A stretch of 44,072 nucleotides of DNA from assembly GCA_020851075.1 (NCBI GenBank), contig JADZDL010000134.1, forward strand, positions 1 through 44,072. Direction: 5' to 3'. This DNA comes from Planctomycetota bacterium (GTDB lineage Bacteria; Planctomycetota; UBA1135; UBA2386). Of the stretch, positions 1-8,335 are shown piece by piece. The number at the start of each line of letters is the position of its first letter. The stretch's first letter is position 1. A program made the position numbers and the translations under genes. The notes under the pieces were generated by a model, which saw nothing but the letters and a program-made list of their open reading frames with translations, was not told where the DNA came from and made no database searches.

Positions 1-624
1 GTCGCGGGCGCAATCTTCTCGGGCTTCGGCATGGTGCTCACGCTGATGATTCCGGCCCGCAAGTGGCTGAATCTGCACCAGCTGATCACGCTGAACCACC
101 TGGACAACATCGCGAAGATCCTCCTGCTCACGGGCACGATGGTCGGCTACGCCTACTCGATGGAGTTCTTCATCGCGTGGTACTCCGGCGTCGACTACGA
201 GCAGTTCGCGTTCATCAACCGCGCCACGGGTCCCTACTGGTGGGCCTACTGGATCATGGTTTCGTGCAACGTGGTCAGCCCCCAGTTCTTCTGGTTCCGC
301 TCGATCCGTCGCAACCCGACCGCGCTGTTCATCATCTCGATCTTCGTCAACATCGGCATGTGGTTCGAACGCTTCGTGATCACGGTCACGTCGCTCAATC
401 GCGACTTCCTGCCGTCGAGCTGGGGTTACTTCAGCCCGACCCTGATCGACATCCTGACCTACGTGGGCAGCTTCGGTCTCTTCTTCACGTTCTTCCTGCT
501 GTTCTGCCGGTTCCTCCCGATCCTGGCCATCAGCGAAGTGAAGGGCGTGATGCCGGAAGCCAATCCGCACCACGGTCACGACCACCACAGCTCCCACGCC
601 GAACCCGCCCACGGGCACCACTGA
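1..624 (+). CDS. actC: Alternative complex III subunit ActC (NrfD-like), 5' end outside window
   Basis: This is the C-terminal 207 residues of the NrfD-like integral membrane subunit of alternative complex III, the bc1-unrelated quinol:electron-acceptor oxidoreductase. The frame is open from base 1, so the start lies upstream. The visible part has several membrane segments rich in Trp, Phe and Tyr, and the polar stretch around [13 protein letters not shown] that is typical of ActC. The identity is reinforced by the actD-actE-actF order that follows directly. ActC spans the membrane and is thought to take part in quinol oxidation or proton handling beside the Fe-S subunit ActB. The last 18 or so residues form a His-rich tail ([10 protein letters not shown]...HGHH), one of several in this operon. 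The next gene starts 12 bases after the stop, behind a GAGGAG ribosome-binding site. Confidence 0.9.
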   Translation, partial: VAGAIFSGFGMVLTLMIPARKWLNLHQLITLNHLDNIAKILLLTGTMVGYAYSMEFFIAWYSGVDYEQFAFINRATGPYWWAYWIMVSCNVVSPQFFWFRSIRRNPTALFIISIFVNIGMWFERFVITVTSLNRDFLPSSWGYFSPTLIDILTYVGSFGLFFTFFLLFCRFLPILAISEVKGVMPEANPHHGHDHHSSHAEPAHGHH

Positions 625-636
625 GGAGCCATAACC

Positions 637-1173
637 ATGTCCAACACCACCAAGTGGGGCATCGTCGCCGAGTTTGAATCGCCGGCTGCGATCTTCAAGG
701 CGGCCGAGAAGATCACGGCCCAGGGTTACACCAAGGTCGACGCGCACACGCCGTTCCCGGTGCACGGGCTCGACAAGGCGCTGCGTCAGGGACCTAGCCA
801 CCTCGGCTGGATCGTCATCTGCTGCGGCGCGATGGGCATCTGCCTTGCGCAGCTCATGATGTATTGGATGAACGCGGTCGACTCCACGAGCTGGGTCTCC
901 GGCAAGGAGCCCTACGCGTGGCCGTCGACGATCCCGATCACGTTCGAGCTCATGGTCCTGCTGTCGGGCTTTGGCGCCGTGTTTGGCATGTTCGGTATCA
1001 ACCGCCTGCCGCGCCTGCACCACCCGATCTTCAACCACAGCACGATCCACCGCGCGACGGACGACCGGTTCTTCCTCTCGGTGGAAGCGACCGATCCGAA
1101 GTTTGACAGCACGCAGACGGCGCGCTTCCTCGAGAGCATCGGCGGCAAACACGTCGAGATCGTGGAGGAATGA
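637..1173 (+). CDS. actD: Alternative complex III subunit ActD (DUF3341)
   Basis: This 178-residue protein has the DUF3341 layout: a soluble N-terminal region (about 1-50) starting with a domain that resembles a small alpha/beta fold, two membrane helices (about 57-77 and 101-121), and a soluble C-terminal tail. ActD is a non-catalytic membrane subunit of alternative complex III that packs beside ActC and ActF. The ATG at 637 follows GAGGAG by a good spacing, and the length matches the family. The gene ends in an ATGA overlap with actE, which implies translational coupling. The identification rests on the sequence pattern and the canonical actC-D-E-F order. No heme or metal motif is visible, as expected. 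Confidence 0.9.
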   Translation: MSNTTKWGIVAEFESPAAIFKAAEKITAQGYTKVDAHTPFPVHGLDKALRQGPSHLGWIVICCGAMGICLAQLMMYWMNAVDSTSWVSGKEPYAWPSTIPITFELMVLLSGFGAVFGMFGINRLPRLHHPIFNHSTIHRATDDRFFLSVEATDPKFDSTQTARFLESIGGKHVEIVEE

Positions 1174-1829
1174 CCGTGCACAACCCTGACCCAGCTACCA
1201 GCAACAAGCGCGTGAAGACCTCCCTGTTCGCTGTTGCCGTCCTCACGGTATCGCTCGCGAGCTGCATGCGCGGCGGCACGAGCGAACGGCCTCCGGTCCA
1301 CATCGTGCTCGACATGGACTTCCAGCCCAAGCTGAAGGCCCAGTCGCAGAGTCACTTTGAAGGTTGGGCCGACGGCCGCGGCATGCGCCTGCCGGTCGCC
1401 GACGCCAACGGCCGCCCCGCGGTCGTCGCGCGCGGTTCGCTGCCGAACGCGACCCTGGCCAACAAGGACGCCAACGGTGCGTTCGTGAAGACGAACCCCA
1501 TTCCGGCTACCGAAACCGCGTTCCTGCGCGGTCAGACCCAGTTCAACATCCACTGCGCCATCTGCCACGGCTACTCCGGCCAAGGTGGTAACGACCCCGT
1601 GCGCGGCAGCGGCATGGCCGGTCGCCGTTGGCCGGTCGCGATCCCCAACTTCCACTTCCAGGAAGGTGAGGGCAAGGACAACCGCGTGGCGCAGCTCGCC
1701 GACGGTGAGTACTTCGAAGTGATCACCTACGGCAAGGGCACGATGCCGGCTTACGGCGCCCGCATCACCCCGGAAGATCGGTGGGCGATCGTCCACTACG
1801 TCCGCGCCCTGCAGCACCTCAGCAAGTGA
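1170..1829 (+). CDS. actE: Alternative complex III cytochrome c subunit ActE
   Basis: This is the mono-heme cytochrome c lipoprotein of alternative complex III, 219 residues long. The N-terminus has a basic start, a hydrophobic core and a lipobox LASC (Cys32), so it is probably lipid-anchored on the periplasmic face. Heme c is attached at CAICH (Cys129, Cys132, His133), and Met192 in GTMPAYG is the likely distal ligand. In known ACIII structures ActE lies near the exit of the electron path toward the oxidase or a soluble carrier. Here the next redox partner is probably the cytochrome c domain fused to CtaC downstream. The start overlaps the actD stop by four bases (ATGA), and actF begins 10 bases after the stop. 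Confidence 0.92.
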   Translation: MTVHNPDPATSNKRVKTSLFAVAVLTVSLASCMRGGTSERPPVHIVLDMDFQPKLKAQSQSHFEGWADGRGMRLPVADANGRPAVVARGSLPNATLANKDANGAFVKTNPIPATETAFLRGQTQFNIHCAICHGYSGQGGNDPVRGSGMAGRRWPVAIPNFHFQEGEGKDNRVAQLADGEYFEVITYGKGTMPAYGARITPEDRWAIVHYVRALQHLSK

Positions 1830-1839
1830 GCCACGCGCC

Positions 1840-3156
1840 ATGACCGCAACCGCAAACCTGACTGCGCCAAGCCTCGAGCAACTGGCTCCGCACGTAAACC
1901 CCCGCGTCAAGGAAGGGGATCTGGGCACGGCCCAGATGGTCCTCCTCGGCCTCGGCATCGCCCTGATCGGGGCCGCCTGGGCCATGGGTGGTGACCACTT
2001 CTACTTCAGCTACCTCGTGGGCTTCATGGGTGTGCTAGGCATCTGCCTGTGCGCCCTGTTCTTCACGATGGTGCAGCACATCACGCGCGCTGGCTGGAGC
2101 ATCACGGTGCGCCGCCTCGCCGAGAACATCGCCGGCACACTGCCGTTCATGCTGCTGCTGTTCATCCCGATCGTGGTGGGCTTCGGCAAGATCTACCACC
2201 ACTGGGCGCACGCAGAACTCGACCCGCTCAAGGCTGGCTACGACGCCGTGCTTCACGGCAAGTCGAGCTACCTGAACAGCACGGCGTTCTTTGCGCGTGT
2301 CGGCGTCTACTTCGCGATCTGGATCAGCCTCGCGCTGATCTTCCGTCGCGGCTCGATCAAGCAGGACCAGACCGGGGATCCGGCGATCAGCCTGCGCCTC
2401 TCGCGCATCGCCGCGCCCGGCCTGCTGTTGTTCGCGCTCTCGATCACGTTTGCGGCCTTCGACTGGATCATGTCGCTCGACCCGCACTGGTTCAGCACGA
2501 TCTTCGGCCTCACCTACTTCGCGGGCGGCTACATGGCCTTCTTCGCCTTCGTGATCCTGCTGGCGAAGTGGCTCGGCACCAAGGGCTACCTGAAGGACGC
2601 CATCACGGTCGAGCACTACCACGACCTCGGCAAGCTGCTGTTCGCGTTCATGGTCTTCTGGACCTACACGAACTTCAGCCAATACATGCTGATCTGGTAC
2701 GCCAACCTGCCTGAAGAGACGCGTTGGTATGGCGATCGCACCCAGAATGGCTGGGGCGCAGTGGGCACGATCCTCCTGTTCGGCCACTTCTTTATCCCGT
2801 TCGTCTACCTGATGTCGCGCCACGTGAAGCGCAACGGCGTCGCGTTGTCGATCGGCGCGATCTTCCTCTTGATCATCCACTGCATGGACATGCAGTTCCT
2901 GATCATGCCGACGATGGGTGGGCACGCCGCCGAAGGCGCCGAAGCCGTCCACGACGCGCACGAAGCGGTCATGAACATCTCGTTCGGCGAGCAGATGAAC
3001 CAGTACATGCACCACGTGAGTTGGATGGACTTCGGTTGCTTCGTGGGTCTGCTCGCCATCGTGGCGGGGCTCACGATCCTGAACGTGCGCCGCACCAACT
3101 TGGTCCCGGTCCGCGATCCTCGCCTCGCCGAGTCCCTGCACTTCCAGAACCTCTGA
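1840..3156 (+). CDS. actF: Alternative complex III subunit ActF (NrfD-like quinol-site subunit)
   Basis: This 438-residue polytopic membrane protein has about ten hydrophobic segments and is the second NrfD-like subunit of alternative complex III, homologous to ActC. Recognisable family stretches include IAAPGLLLFALSITFAAFDW, then SLDPHWFSTIFG, and the WYANLPEET loop. ActC and ActF form the membrane core that oxidises quinol and passes electrons to the periplasmic subunits. The length is usual for ActF. The protein has a soluble N-terminal stretch of about 30 residues and a periplasmic or cytoplasmic loop rich in Ala and His (around GGHAAEGAEAVHDAHEAV) before the last helices. A 25-base gap separates it from the next small gene. 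Confidence 0.93.
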   Translation: MTATANLTAPSLEQLAPHVNPRVKEGDLGTAQMVLLGLGIALIGAAWAMGGDHFYFSYLVGFMGVLGICLCALFFTMVQHITRAGWSITVRRLAENIAGTLPFMLLLFIPIVVGFGKIYHHWAHAELDPLKAGYDAVLHGKSSYLNSTAFFARVGVYFAIWISLALIFRRGSIKQDQTGDPAISLRLSRIAAPGLLLFALSITFAAFDWIMSLDPHWFSTIFGLTYFAGGYMAFFAFVILLAKWLGTKGYLKDAITVEHYHDLGKLLFAFMVFWTYTNFSQYMLIWYANLPEETRWYGDRTQNGWGAVGTILLFGHFFIPFVYLMSRHVKRNGVALSIGAIFLLIIHCMDMQFLIMPTMGGHAAEGAEAVHDAHEAVMNISFGEQMNQYMHHVSWMDFGCFVGLLAIVAGLTILNVRRTNLVPVRDPRLAESLHFQNL

Positions 3157-3181
3157 TCACGGCACTCACTGGATACCAACC

Positions 3182-3493
3182 ATGGGCCACAACCACGACA
3201 GCCATGCTCCCGGCGCGACGCACGAACCGGTCGCGCTCGACCCCGAGCACGACATCGATGCACGTTCGGCAACGCTCTGGGTCGTTCTGGGCACGATCGT
3301 GCTCTTCCTGAGCTTGTGGATCATGCTGCCGATCTTCGAGCGCGTGCAGGATGAAGAGCGGATGCGCAAGGTCAACACCATGCAGTCCGAAGAACTCATC
3401 AACGTGCTCGAAGCGCAGCACCAGTTCCTCGACGGGGCCAACCCGAAGAAGAAGTCGATCGCCCAATCCATCAAGGAACTCAGCAAGAAGTGA
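3182..3493 (+). CDS. Small single-pass membrane protein of the ACIII/caa3 operon
   Basis: I do not recognise a named family. The 103-residue product has a His-rich N-terminus (GHNHDSHAPGATHE), one membrane helix (about 31-51), and a charged, helical C-terminal part ending in several lysines. It lies between actF and the SCO gene, within the same transcription unit, and its stop overlaps the SCO start as GTGA. Small extra membrane subunits occur in structurally characterised alternative complex III and caa3 assemblies, so an accessory or linking subunit is a reasonable inference. An assembly factor that holds copper through its histidines is also possible. No catalytic motif is visible. Confidence 0.75.
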   Translation: MGHNHDSHAPGATHEPVALDPEHDIDARSATLWVVLGTIVLFLSLWIMLPIFERVQDEERMRKVNTMQSEELINVLEAQHQFLDGANPKKKSIAQSIKELSKK

Positions 3494-4347
3494 CCTTGCG
3501 CTGGCTCTCACCCCTCGATCCCATGTTCCGAACTCTGACCCTCTGCAGCCTGATCTTCACCGGCACCGTCTGCGCCCAGGGCGAAGGCATGCCGGTCACG
3601 CGGTCGTTCGAGACGAAGATCGAAGCGGCGTCCATGGAGGACAAGCACGGCGCGCAGGTCGACCCGAGCCTCACCTTCACGGATGAACGTGGCTACCCGT
3701 ACCAGCTGAAGCAGGTGTTCCCGGGCAAGCGCCCGGTGTTGCTCCTGCTCGGCTACTACAGCTGTCCTGCCATGTGCGGTCAGGTCATGCAGGCTGCGTT
3801 CCGCGCGCTCAGCGAAGTCGAACTTGAGCCGGGTCAGGACTACCAGATCCTCAGCGTCTCCATCGATCCGCGCGAGACGGCGGCCACCGCGAAGGAGCGG
3901 CGTGACGCCTACCTGACCAAGCTCGCAAAAGTTGGCGCCGCCGATGGTTGGCATGTGCTCGTTGGCGACGACGCCAACATCAAGACGCTGACCGAAACGG
4001 TTGGTTTCCGCTACTACTGGTCAGAACACACCAACCAGTACGCTCACCCGCCGGCGTTGATCTTCCTCACCCCGGACGGTCGCGTCAGCCGCACGATCGT
4101 CAATACCGAGTTCGAGCCCGATGACCTGCACCTGGCGCTCGTTGAAGCCAGCCAGGGCAAGCTCGGTACGATCTGGGATCAAGTCCGGCTCAACTGCCTG
4201 ACCTTTGATCCCCGCACCAATTCCTATGCTCTTGCAGCCATGACCGTCATGCGCGTCGGCGGTGCTCTCACCCTCGTCGGGCTAGCTGGCATGATCCTGT
4301 ACATGTTGCGCAGGGAGCGCCGGCAAACCCAGCCGTCGCTCGCCTGA
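3490..4347 (+). CDS. SCO1/SenC-family copper chaperone for oxidase assembly
   Basis: This protein carries a thioredoxin-like SCO domain with the copper-binding pair Cys92 and Cys96 in YYSCPAMCGQV and the distal ligand His186 in YAHPPALIF. SCO proteins deliver copper to, or reduce, the CuA site of cytochrome oxidase subunit II, which is encoded directly downstream. There is an N-terminal signal sequence ending near VCA-QGEG and a second hydrophobic helix near the C-terminus (about 252-272) followed by arginines. The catalytic domain is therefore probably periplasmic and held by the C-terminal anchor. I give the GTG at 3490, which overlaps the previous stop and lies 12 bases after AAGGA. An ATG at 3532 gives a more conventional signal peptide and may be the real start. 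Confidence 0.9.
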   Translation: MTLRWLSPLDPMFRTLTLCSLIFTGTVCAQGEGMPVTRSFETKIEAASMEDKHGAQVDPSLTFTDERGYPYQLKQVFPGKRPVLLLLGYYSCPAMCGQVMQAAFRALSEVELEPGQDYQILSVSIDPRETAATAKERRDAYLTKLAKVGAADGWHVLVGDDANIKTLTETVGFRYYWSEHTNQYAHPPALIFLTPDGRVSRTIVNTEFEPDDLHLALVEASQGKLGTIWDQVRLNCLTFDPRTNSYALAAMTVMRVGGALTLVGLAGMILYMLRRERRQTQPSLA

Positions 4348-4392
4348 CCGTTCGAAGCAGTCTTCTCCGGCCGTCGATTCCCCAGGACTAAC

Positions 4393-5427
4393 GTGTTCGC
4401 CCACCTGATCCAGGATCCCAAGAATTACGTCGAGAACCCGGCGCGTCCGCCGGAAGTGGACGCGTACGGTCAGTTGACCAAGCTGGCCAGCACGTTCAGC
4501 GATGTCGACGGCCTGTTCTATTTCACCTACGCGGTCTGCGTCTTCTTCTTCGTGATCATCACGGGGGTGCTGCTGTATTCCGTCGTGGTCTACCGCCGCA
4601 AGACCTTCGACCAGCCAGCGCTGTCCAACGTCACGCACAACACGCCGCTCGAAGTGGTGTGGACCGTGATTCCGCTGATCATCGTCATGGTGATGTTCGC
4701 GTGGGGCTTCCGCGGCAGCCTCGACATGATGACCGTTCCCGCTGACGCGCGCTGGTACAAGGCCTCCGCCAAGCAGTGGAACTGGACCTTCAACTACCCG
4801 AACAGCGCCGCCCAGAGCTTTGGGGAGCTGTGGCTGGAGAAGGACAAGAACGCCGCGTTCGTGCTCGAATCGAGCGACGTGCTGCACGCCTTCTACATGC
4901 CCGAGATGCGCGTCAAGCGCGACGTGATCCCGGGCCGCAACCAGACCATCTGGTTCAACCCGACCAAGCTCGGCGAGTTCCACCTGTTCTGCGCCGAATA
5001 CTGCGGCAACGACCACTCCAAGATGTACGCGAAGGTCCACGTCGTGACCGCCGAGGAATACGCGACGAAGCCTTGGGACAAGTGGGATGACGCCAACCCC
5101 GCCAAGGGTGGCGAAGCCGTCTACAAGGCTCTGTGCTCGAGCTGCCATTCGGTGAACGGCACGCCGCTCGTCGGCCCGAGCTGGAAGGGCTTGTTTGTCA
5201 AGGACGCCAGCGGCGCGCTCGTCGGCGCCCAACGCGAGGTGCTCGTCAACGGCGCGAAGCAGACGATCACCGTCGATCAGGCCTACATCACCGAGTCGAT
5301 CAAGTCGCCGGACGCCAAGAAGTCCGTCGGTTTCGAGAAGAACAACATGACCGCGTTCCCGGCTCTCGAAGACAAGAAGATCCTGGGCGTCATCGAATAC
5401 ATGAAGACGCTCGCGGAAGGGAAGTGA
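4393..5427 (+). CDS. ctaC: Cytochrome c oxidase subunit II with fused cytochrome c (caa3-type)
   Basis: This 344-residue protein has two membrane helices, a CuA cupredoxin domain and a C-terminal cytochrome c domain, the layout of caa3 oxidases. CuA ligands are His165 ([10 protein letters not shown]) and Cys200, Cys204, His208 and Met211 in [12 protein letters not shown]. The heme c motif is CSSCH (Cys248, Cys251, His252), and Met319 in NNMTAF is the likely axial ligand. The fused heme lets the oxidase take electrons directly from a membrane donor such as alternative complex III, encoded upstream. The start is a GTG at 4393 preceded by AGGA. The gene stops 10 bases before ctaD. Confidence 0.96.
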   Translation: MFAHLIQDPKNYVENPARPPEVDAYGQLTKLASTFSDVDGLFYFTYAVCVFFFVIITGVLLYSVVVYRRKTFDQPALSNVTHNTPLEVVWTVIPLIIVMVMFAWGFRGSLDMMTVPADARWYKASAKQWNWTFNYPNSAAQSFGELWLEKDKNAAFVLESSDVLHAFYMPEMRVKRDVIPGRNQTIWFNPTKLGEFHLFCAEYCGNDHSKMYAKVHVVTAEEYATKPWDKWDDANPAKGGEAVYKALCSSCHSVNGTPLVGPSWKGLFVKDASGALVGAQREVLVNGAKQTITVDQAYITESIKSPDAKKSVGFEKNNMTAFPALEDKKILGVIEYMKTLAEGK

Positions 5428-5437
5428 GGCAGCAGCC

Positions 5438-7096
5438 ATGACCACCAACGTCCCCGCAGTCGATGTTCACGGCGCAGCTGCCGAAGCCCGCCCGAAGAAC
5501 TTCATCAACTGGTCCTCCGGCTTCATGTCGTGGGCTGGAACCCTCGACCACAAGCGCATCGGCCTCATGTACCTGGTGGGCGTATCGATCGCCTTCCTGT
5601 GCGGCGGTCTCTTCGCACTGCTGGTCCGCCTGCACCTCTGGGAGCCGAACGGCGCGTTGTTCTCCAACGCCCAGTACAACCAGATCTTCACGCTGCACGG
5701 CGCGTTCATGGTGTTCATCTTCGTGATCCCGGCCATTCCGGGCTCCCTGGGGAACATCATCCTGCCGCTCATGCTCGGCGCCAAGGACGTGGCTCTGCCG
5801 CGCCTCAACCTGCTGAGCTTCTACCTGTGGCTCACCGGCGCGGTCCTCGCGACGCTGGCCATCGTGCTCGGCGGCTTCGATACCGGCTGGACGTTCTACA
5901 CGCCCTACAGCCTCTACACGAACCAGGCGGTCGTCACGATCGGCCTTGCCGTCTTCGTGTTGGGCTTCAGCTCGATCTTCACGGGCCTCAACTTCATCGT
6001 CACGACCCACAAGCTGCGCGCCCCGGGCATGACCTGGTTCCGCATGCCACTGTTCGTGTGGGCCCTATACGCGACGTCGCTGCTGCAGGTGCTCGCCACG
6101 CCAGTGCTCGGCATCACGGTGCTGCTCGTCGCGTTCGAACGCCTCTACCACATCGGCATCTTCGATCCGCGCCTCGGTGGCGACCCGGTGCTGTTCGAGC
6201 ACTTCTTCTGGTTCTACAGCCACCCAGCGGTCTACATCATGGTGTTGCCGGCCTTCGGCATCATCAGTGAGCTCGTCTCGGTGCACAGCCGCAAGCCACT
6301 GTTCGGCTACAAGCTCATCGCGTTCAGCTCGCTCGCGATCGCGATCATCAGCTTCCTCGTGTGGGGCCACCACATGTTCACGTCGGGTCAGTCGACGTAC
6401 GCGATGTTCGCGTTCTCGTTCCTGACCTTCTTCGTGGCGATCCCGACGGCCATCAAGGAGTTCTCCTGGGTGGCCACGGTGTGGAAGGGCTCGATCGCCC
6501 TGAACTCGCCGATGCTCTACACGCTGGCCTTCCTCGTGATCTTCGCGATCGGCGGCCTCACGGGCGTGATCCTCGGCGCGCTCAACGTCGACATCCACCT
6601 GCACGACACCTACTTCGTCGTCGCGCACTTCCACTACGTGATGATGGGCTCGATCGCGCTGGCCTTCTTTGCCGGCGTGCACCACTGGTGGCCGAAGATG
6701 TTCGGCGTGATCTACAACGAGACCCTCGCCAAGATCGCCTGCGGCATCATCTTCATCGGCTTCAACACGACGTTCATTCCGCAGTTCATCATGGGCAGCC
6801 GCGGCATGCCGCGCCGCTACGCGACCTACGTGCCGGAATACGCGCCGTTCCACCAGGCCTCGACGATCGGTGTGATCATCCTCGCCGTCGGCATCGCGCT
6901 CATGGTGTACTACCTCGTCGCGTCGCTGTTCCAGCGCAAGAAGGCGATGGAGAACCAGTGGGGCGGCGTCACGCTCGAGTGGCTGGCCCCGACGCCTCCG
7001 CCGCTCGAGAACTTCAACGAACCGCCCGTCGTGACCAACGAGGTCTACGACTACTCGACCCTCGATCTGCAAACGATGCGCACCCCGGTGAAGTGA
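5438..7096 (+). CDS. ctaD: Cytochrome c oxidase subunit I, A2-type heme-copper oxidase
   Basis: This is the catalytic subunit of the proton-pumping oxidase, 552 residues with twelve membrane helices. Metal ligands are visible: His87 (FTLHGAF) and His399 for low-spin heme, His397 for heme a3, and His262, His311 and His312 for CuB, with Tyr266 placed for the His-Tyr cross-link in HPAVY. The motif reads YSHPAVY, not the GHPEVY of mitochondrial-type A1 enzymes, so the Glu at the end of the D-channel is absent and the enzyme belongs to the A2 group, as in Rhodothermus and Thermus caa3 oxidases. GHHMFTSG and [13 protein letters not shown] are canonical. The ATG follows GAGGCAGCAGCC. Confidence 0.97.
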   Translation: MTTNVPAVDVHGAAAEARPKNFINWSSGFMSWAGTLDHKRIGLMYLVGVSIAFLCGGLFALLVRLHLWEPNGALFSNAQYNQIFTLHGAFMVFIFVIPAIPGSLGNIILPLMLGAKDVALPRLNLLSFYLWLTGAVLATLAIVLGGFDTGWTFYTPYSLYTNQAVVTIGLAVFVLGFSSIFTGLNFIVTTHKLRAPGMTWFRMPLFVWALYATSLLQVLATPVLGITVLLVAFERLYHIGIFDPRLGGDPVLFEHFFWFYSHPAVYIMVLPAFGIISELVSVHSRKPLFGYKLIAFSSLAIAIISFLVWGHHMFTSGQSTYAMFAFSFLTFFVAIPTAIKEFSWVATVWKGSIALNSPMLYTLAFLVIFAIGGLTGVILGALNVDIHLHDTYFVVAHFHYVMMGSIALAFFAGVHHWWPKMFGVIYNETLAKIACGIIFIGFNTTFIPQFIMGSRGMPRRYATYVPEYAPFHQASTIGVIILAVGIALMVYYLVASLFQRKKAMENQWGGVTLEWLAPTPPPLENFNEPPVVTNEVYDYSTLDLQTMRTPVK

Positions 7097-7151
7097 GGTT
7101 CGCGACCCTTACCGGCGCGTTTCCACAGAGCCAACAGAACAGGATTCCAGT

Positions 7152-7901
7152 ATGAGTCACGACGGACATCACTCGGTGGTCATCCCGGCACCGGGGCCCG
7201 AGTTTCAAGCGCACACGGTCGCGCACCACTTCGACACGCCGGTGCAGGAGTTCCAGTCCGCAAAACTGGGCTTCTGGTTGTTCCTGGCGACGGAAATCCT
7301 GCTGTTTGGCGGTCTGTTCGCCGCCTACTTCTACTTCCACGAGGTCTACCCCGAGACCTTCCGCCTGGGTGGCCAACAGCTGAGCTGGAAGCTTGGTGCC
7401 CTCAACACGAGCGTGCTGCTGCTGAGCTCGTGGACAATGGCTATGGGAGTGCGCTGCGCGCAGACCAGCCAGAAGAGCAAGCTCCTGATGTACTGCGGAC
7501 TCACGGTGCTCGGCGCCGCGATCTTCATGGTCATCAAGTTCATCGAGTACAAGGCCAAGAACGACCACGGCTTGGTGGTCTTCTCGGAACTGTTCTCGCC
7601 CTACAACGAGGCGACCGGCCAGCTCGCGTGGTTCAAGGACTACCACAACGCGATGGTCGACAAGGCCGGCGTGCCGCTGCCTCACGGCCACCTGTTCTTC
7701 GCCATCTACCTGACGATGACGGCGATCCACGGCCTGCACGTCGTGATCGGCGCGGGACTCATCCTCTGGGTCATGAAGGGCGCCGCCAAGGGTCGCTTCC
7801 ACGCTGGCTACTACCTGCCCGTCGACCTCGTCGGTCTCTACTGGCACCTCGTCGACTTGATCTGGATCTTCCTCTTCCCCTTGCTCTATCTGGTGCCGTG
7901 A
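7152..7901 (+). CDS. ctaE: Cytochrome c oxidase subunit III
   Basis: This 249-residue polytopic protein is oxidase subunit III, which packs against subunit I and stabilises turnover. Family features include KLGFWLFLATEILLFGGLFAAY near residue 40, a loop after the third helix, and the C-terminal HLVDLIWIFLFPLLYLV with the conserved WHxVDxxW pattern. It is longer than the five-helix minimal forms because of a roughly 40-residue insert around 130-175 (FSELFSPYNEATGQLAWFKD). The N-terminus has several His residues (SHDGHHS). It ends in a TGATG overlap with subunit IV. A 55-base gap separates it from ctaD, and no terminator is visible there. Confidence 0.95.
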   Translation: MSHDGHHSVVIPAPGPEFQAHTVAHHFDTPVQEFQSAKLGFWLFLATEILLFGGLFAAYFYFHEVYPETFRLGGQQLSWKLGALNTSVLLLSSWTMAMGVRCAQTSQKSKLLMYCGLTVLGAAIFMVIKFIEYKAKNDHGLVVFSELFSPYNEATGQLAWFKDYHNAMVDKAGVPLPHGHLFFAIYLTMTAIHGLHVVIGAGLILWVMKGAAKGRFHAGYYLPVDLVGLYWHLVDLIWIFLFPLLYLVP

Positions 7902-8335
7902 TGACTGCCCACGCTCACAACGATCACAGTACCCACGGACATGGTGCGCACGGACACGCGGCTCACGGCGAGCTGCAGATGGGTCACCACCACGTCAGCA
8001 GCTCGGCGATGTTCTTCAACGTGCTCGTCGCGTTGTTGATCCTGACCGGCATCACCGTGGGCACGTCGCGCATCGACTTCGGCGCCGCCAACATGATGAT
8101 CGCGATGGCGATCGCCAGCGTGAAGGCATCCCTCGTGATGGCCTTCTTCATGCACCTGAAGTGGGACACGGCGATCAACAAGATCATCTTCTTGAGCTCG
8201 TTCCTGTTCCTCTCGCTGCTGTTCATCTTCACGTTCGCCGACCACGCCACGCGCCGCATGGATACCCAGTGGCACGTGACCAAGGCGCCGGTTGACAAGC
8301 AGTGGGTTCACCCTTCGCAGCTGGTCGGTAAGTAA
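7901..8335 (+). CDS. ctaF: Cytochrome c oxidase subunit IV (prokaryotic Cox4/CtaF-like)
   Basis: This 144-residue protein has three membrane helices and the subunit IV signature VKASLVMAFFMHLKWD around residues 67-90. Subunit IV is a small accessory subunit that aids assembly of the heme-copper core. The ATG at 7901 overlaps the ctaE stop by one base (TGATG). The first 30 residues are unusually His-rich (HAHNDHSTHGHGAHGHAAHG and then HHH), more so than in typical family members, and could bind copper or zinc. The C-terminal tail after the last helix is short and polar. The downstream SNF2 gene, if read from its most upstream start, begins within this gene. Confidence 0.92.
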   Translation: MTAHAHNDHSTHGHGAHGHAAHGELQMGHHHVSSSAMFFNVLVALLILTGITVGTSRIDFGAANMMIAMAIASVKASLVMAFFMHLKWDTAINKIIFLSSFLFLSLLFIFTFADHATRRMDTQWHVTKAPVDKQWVHPSQLVGK

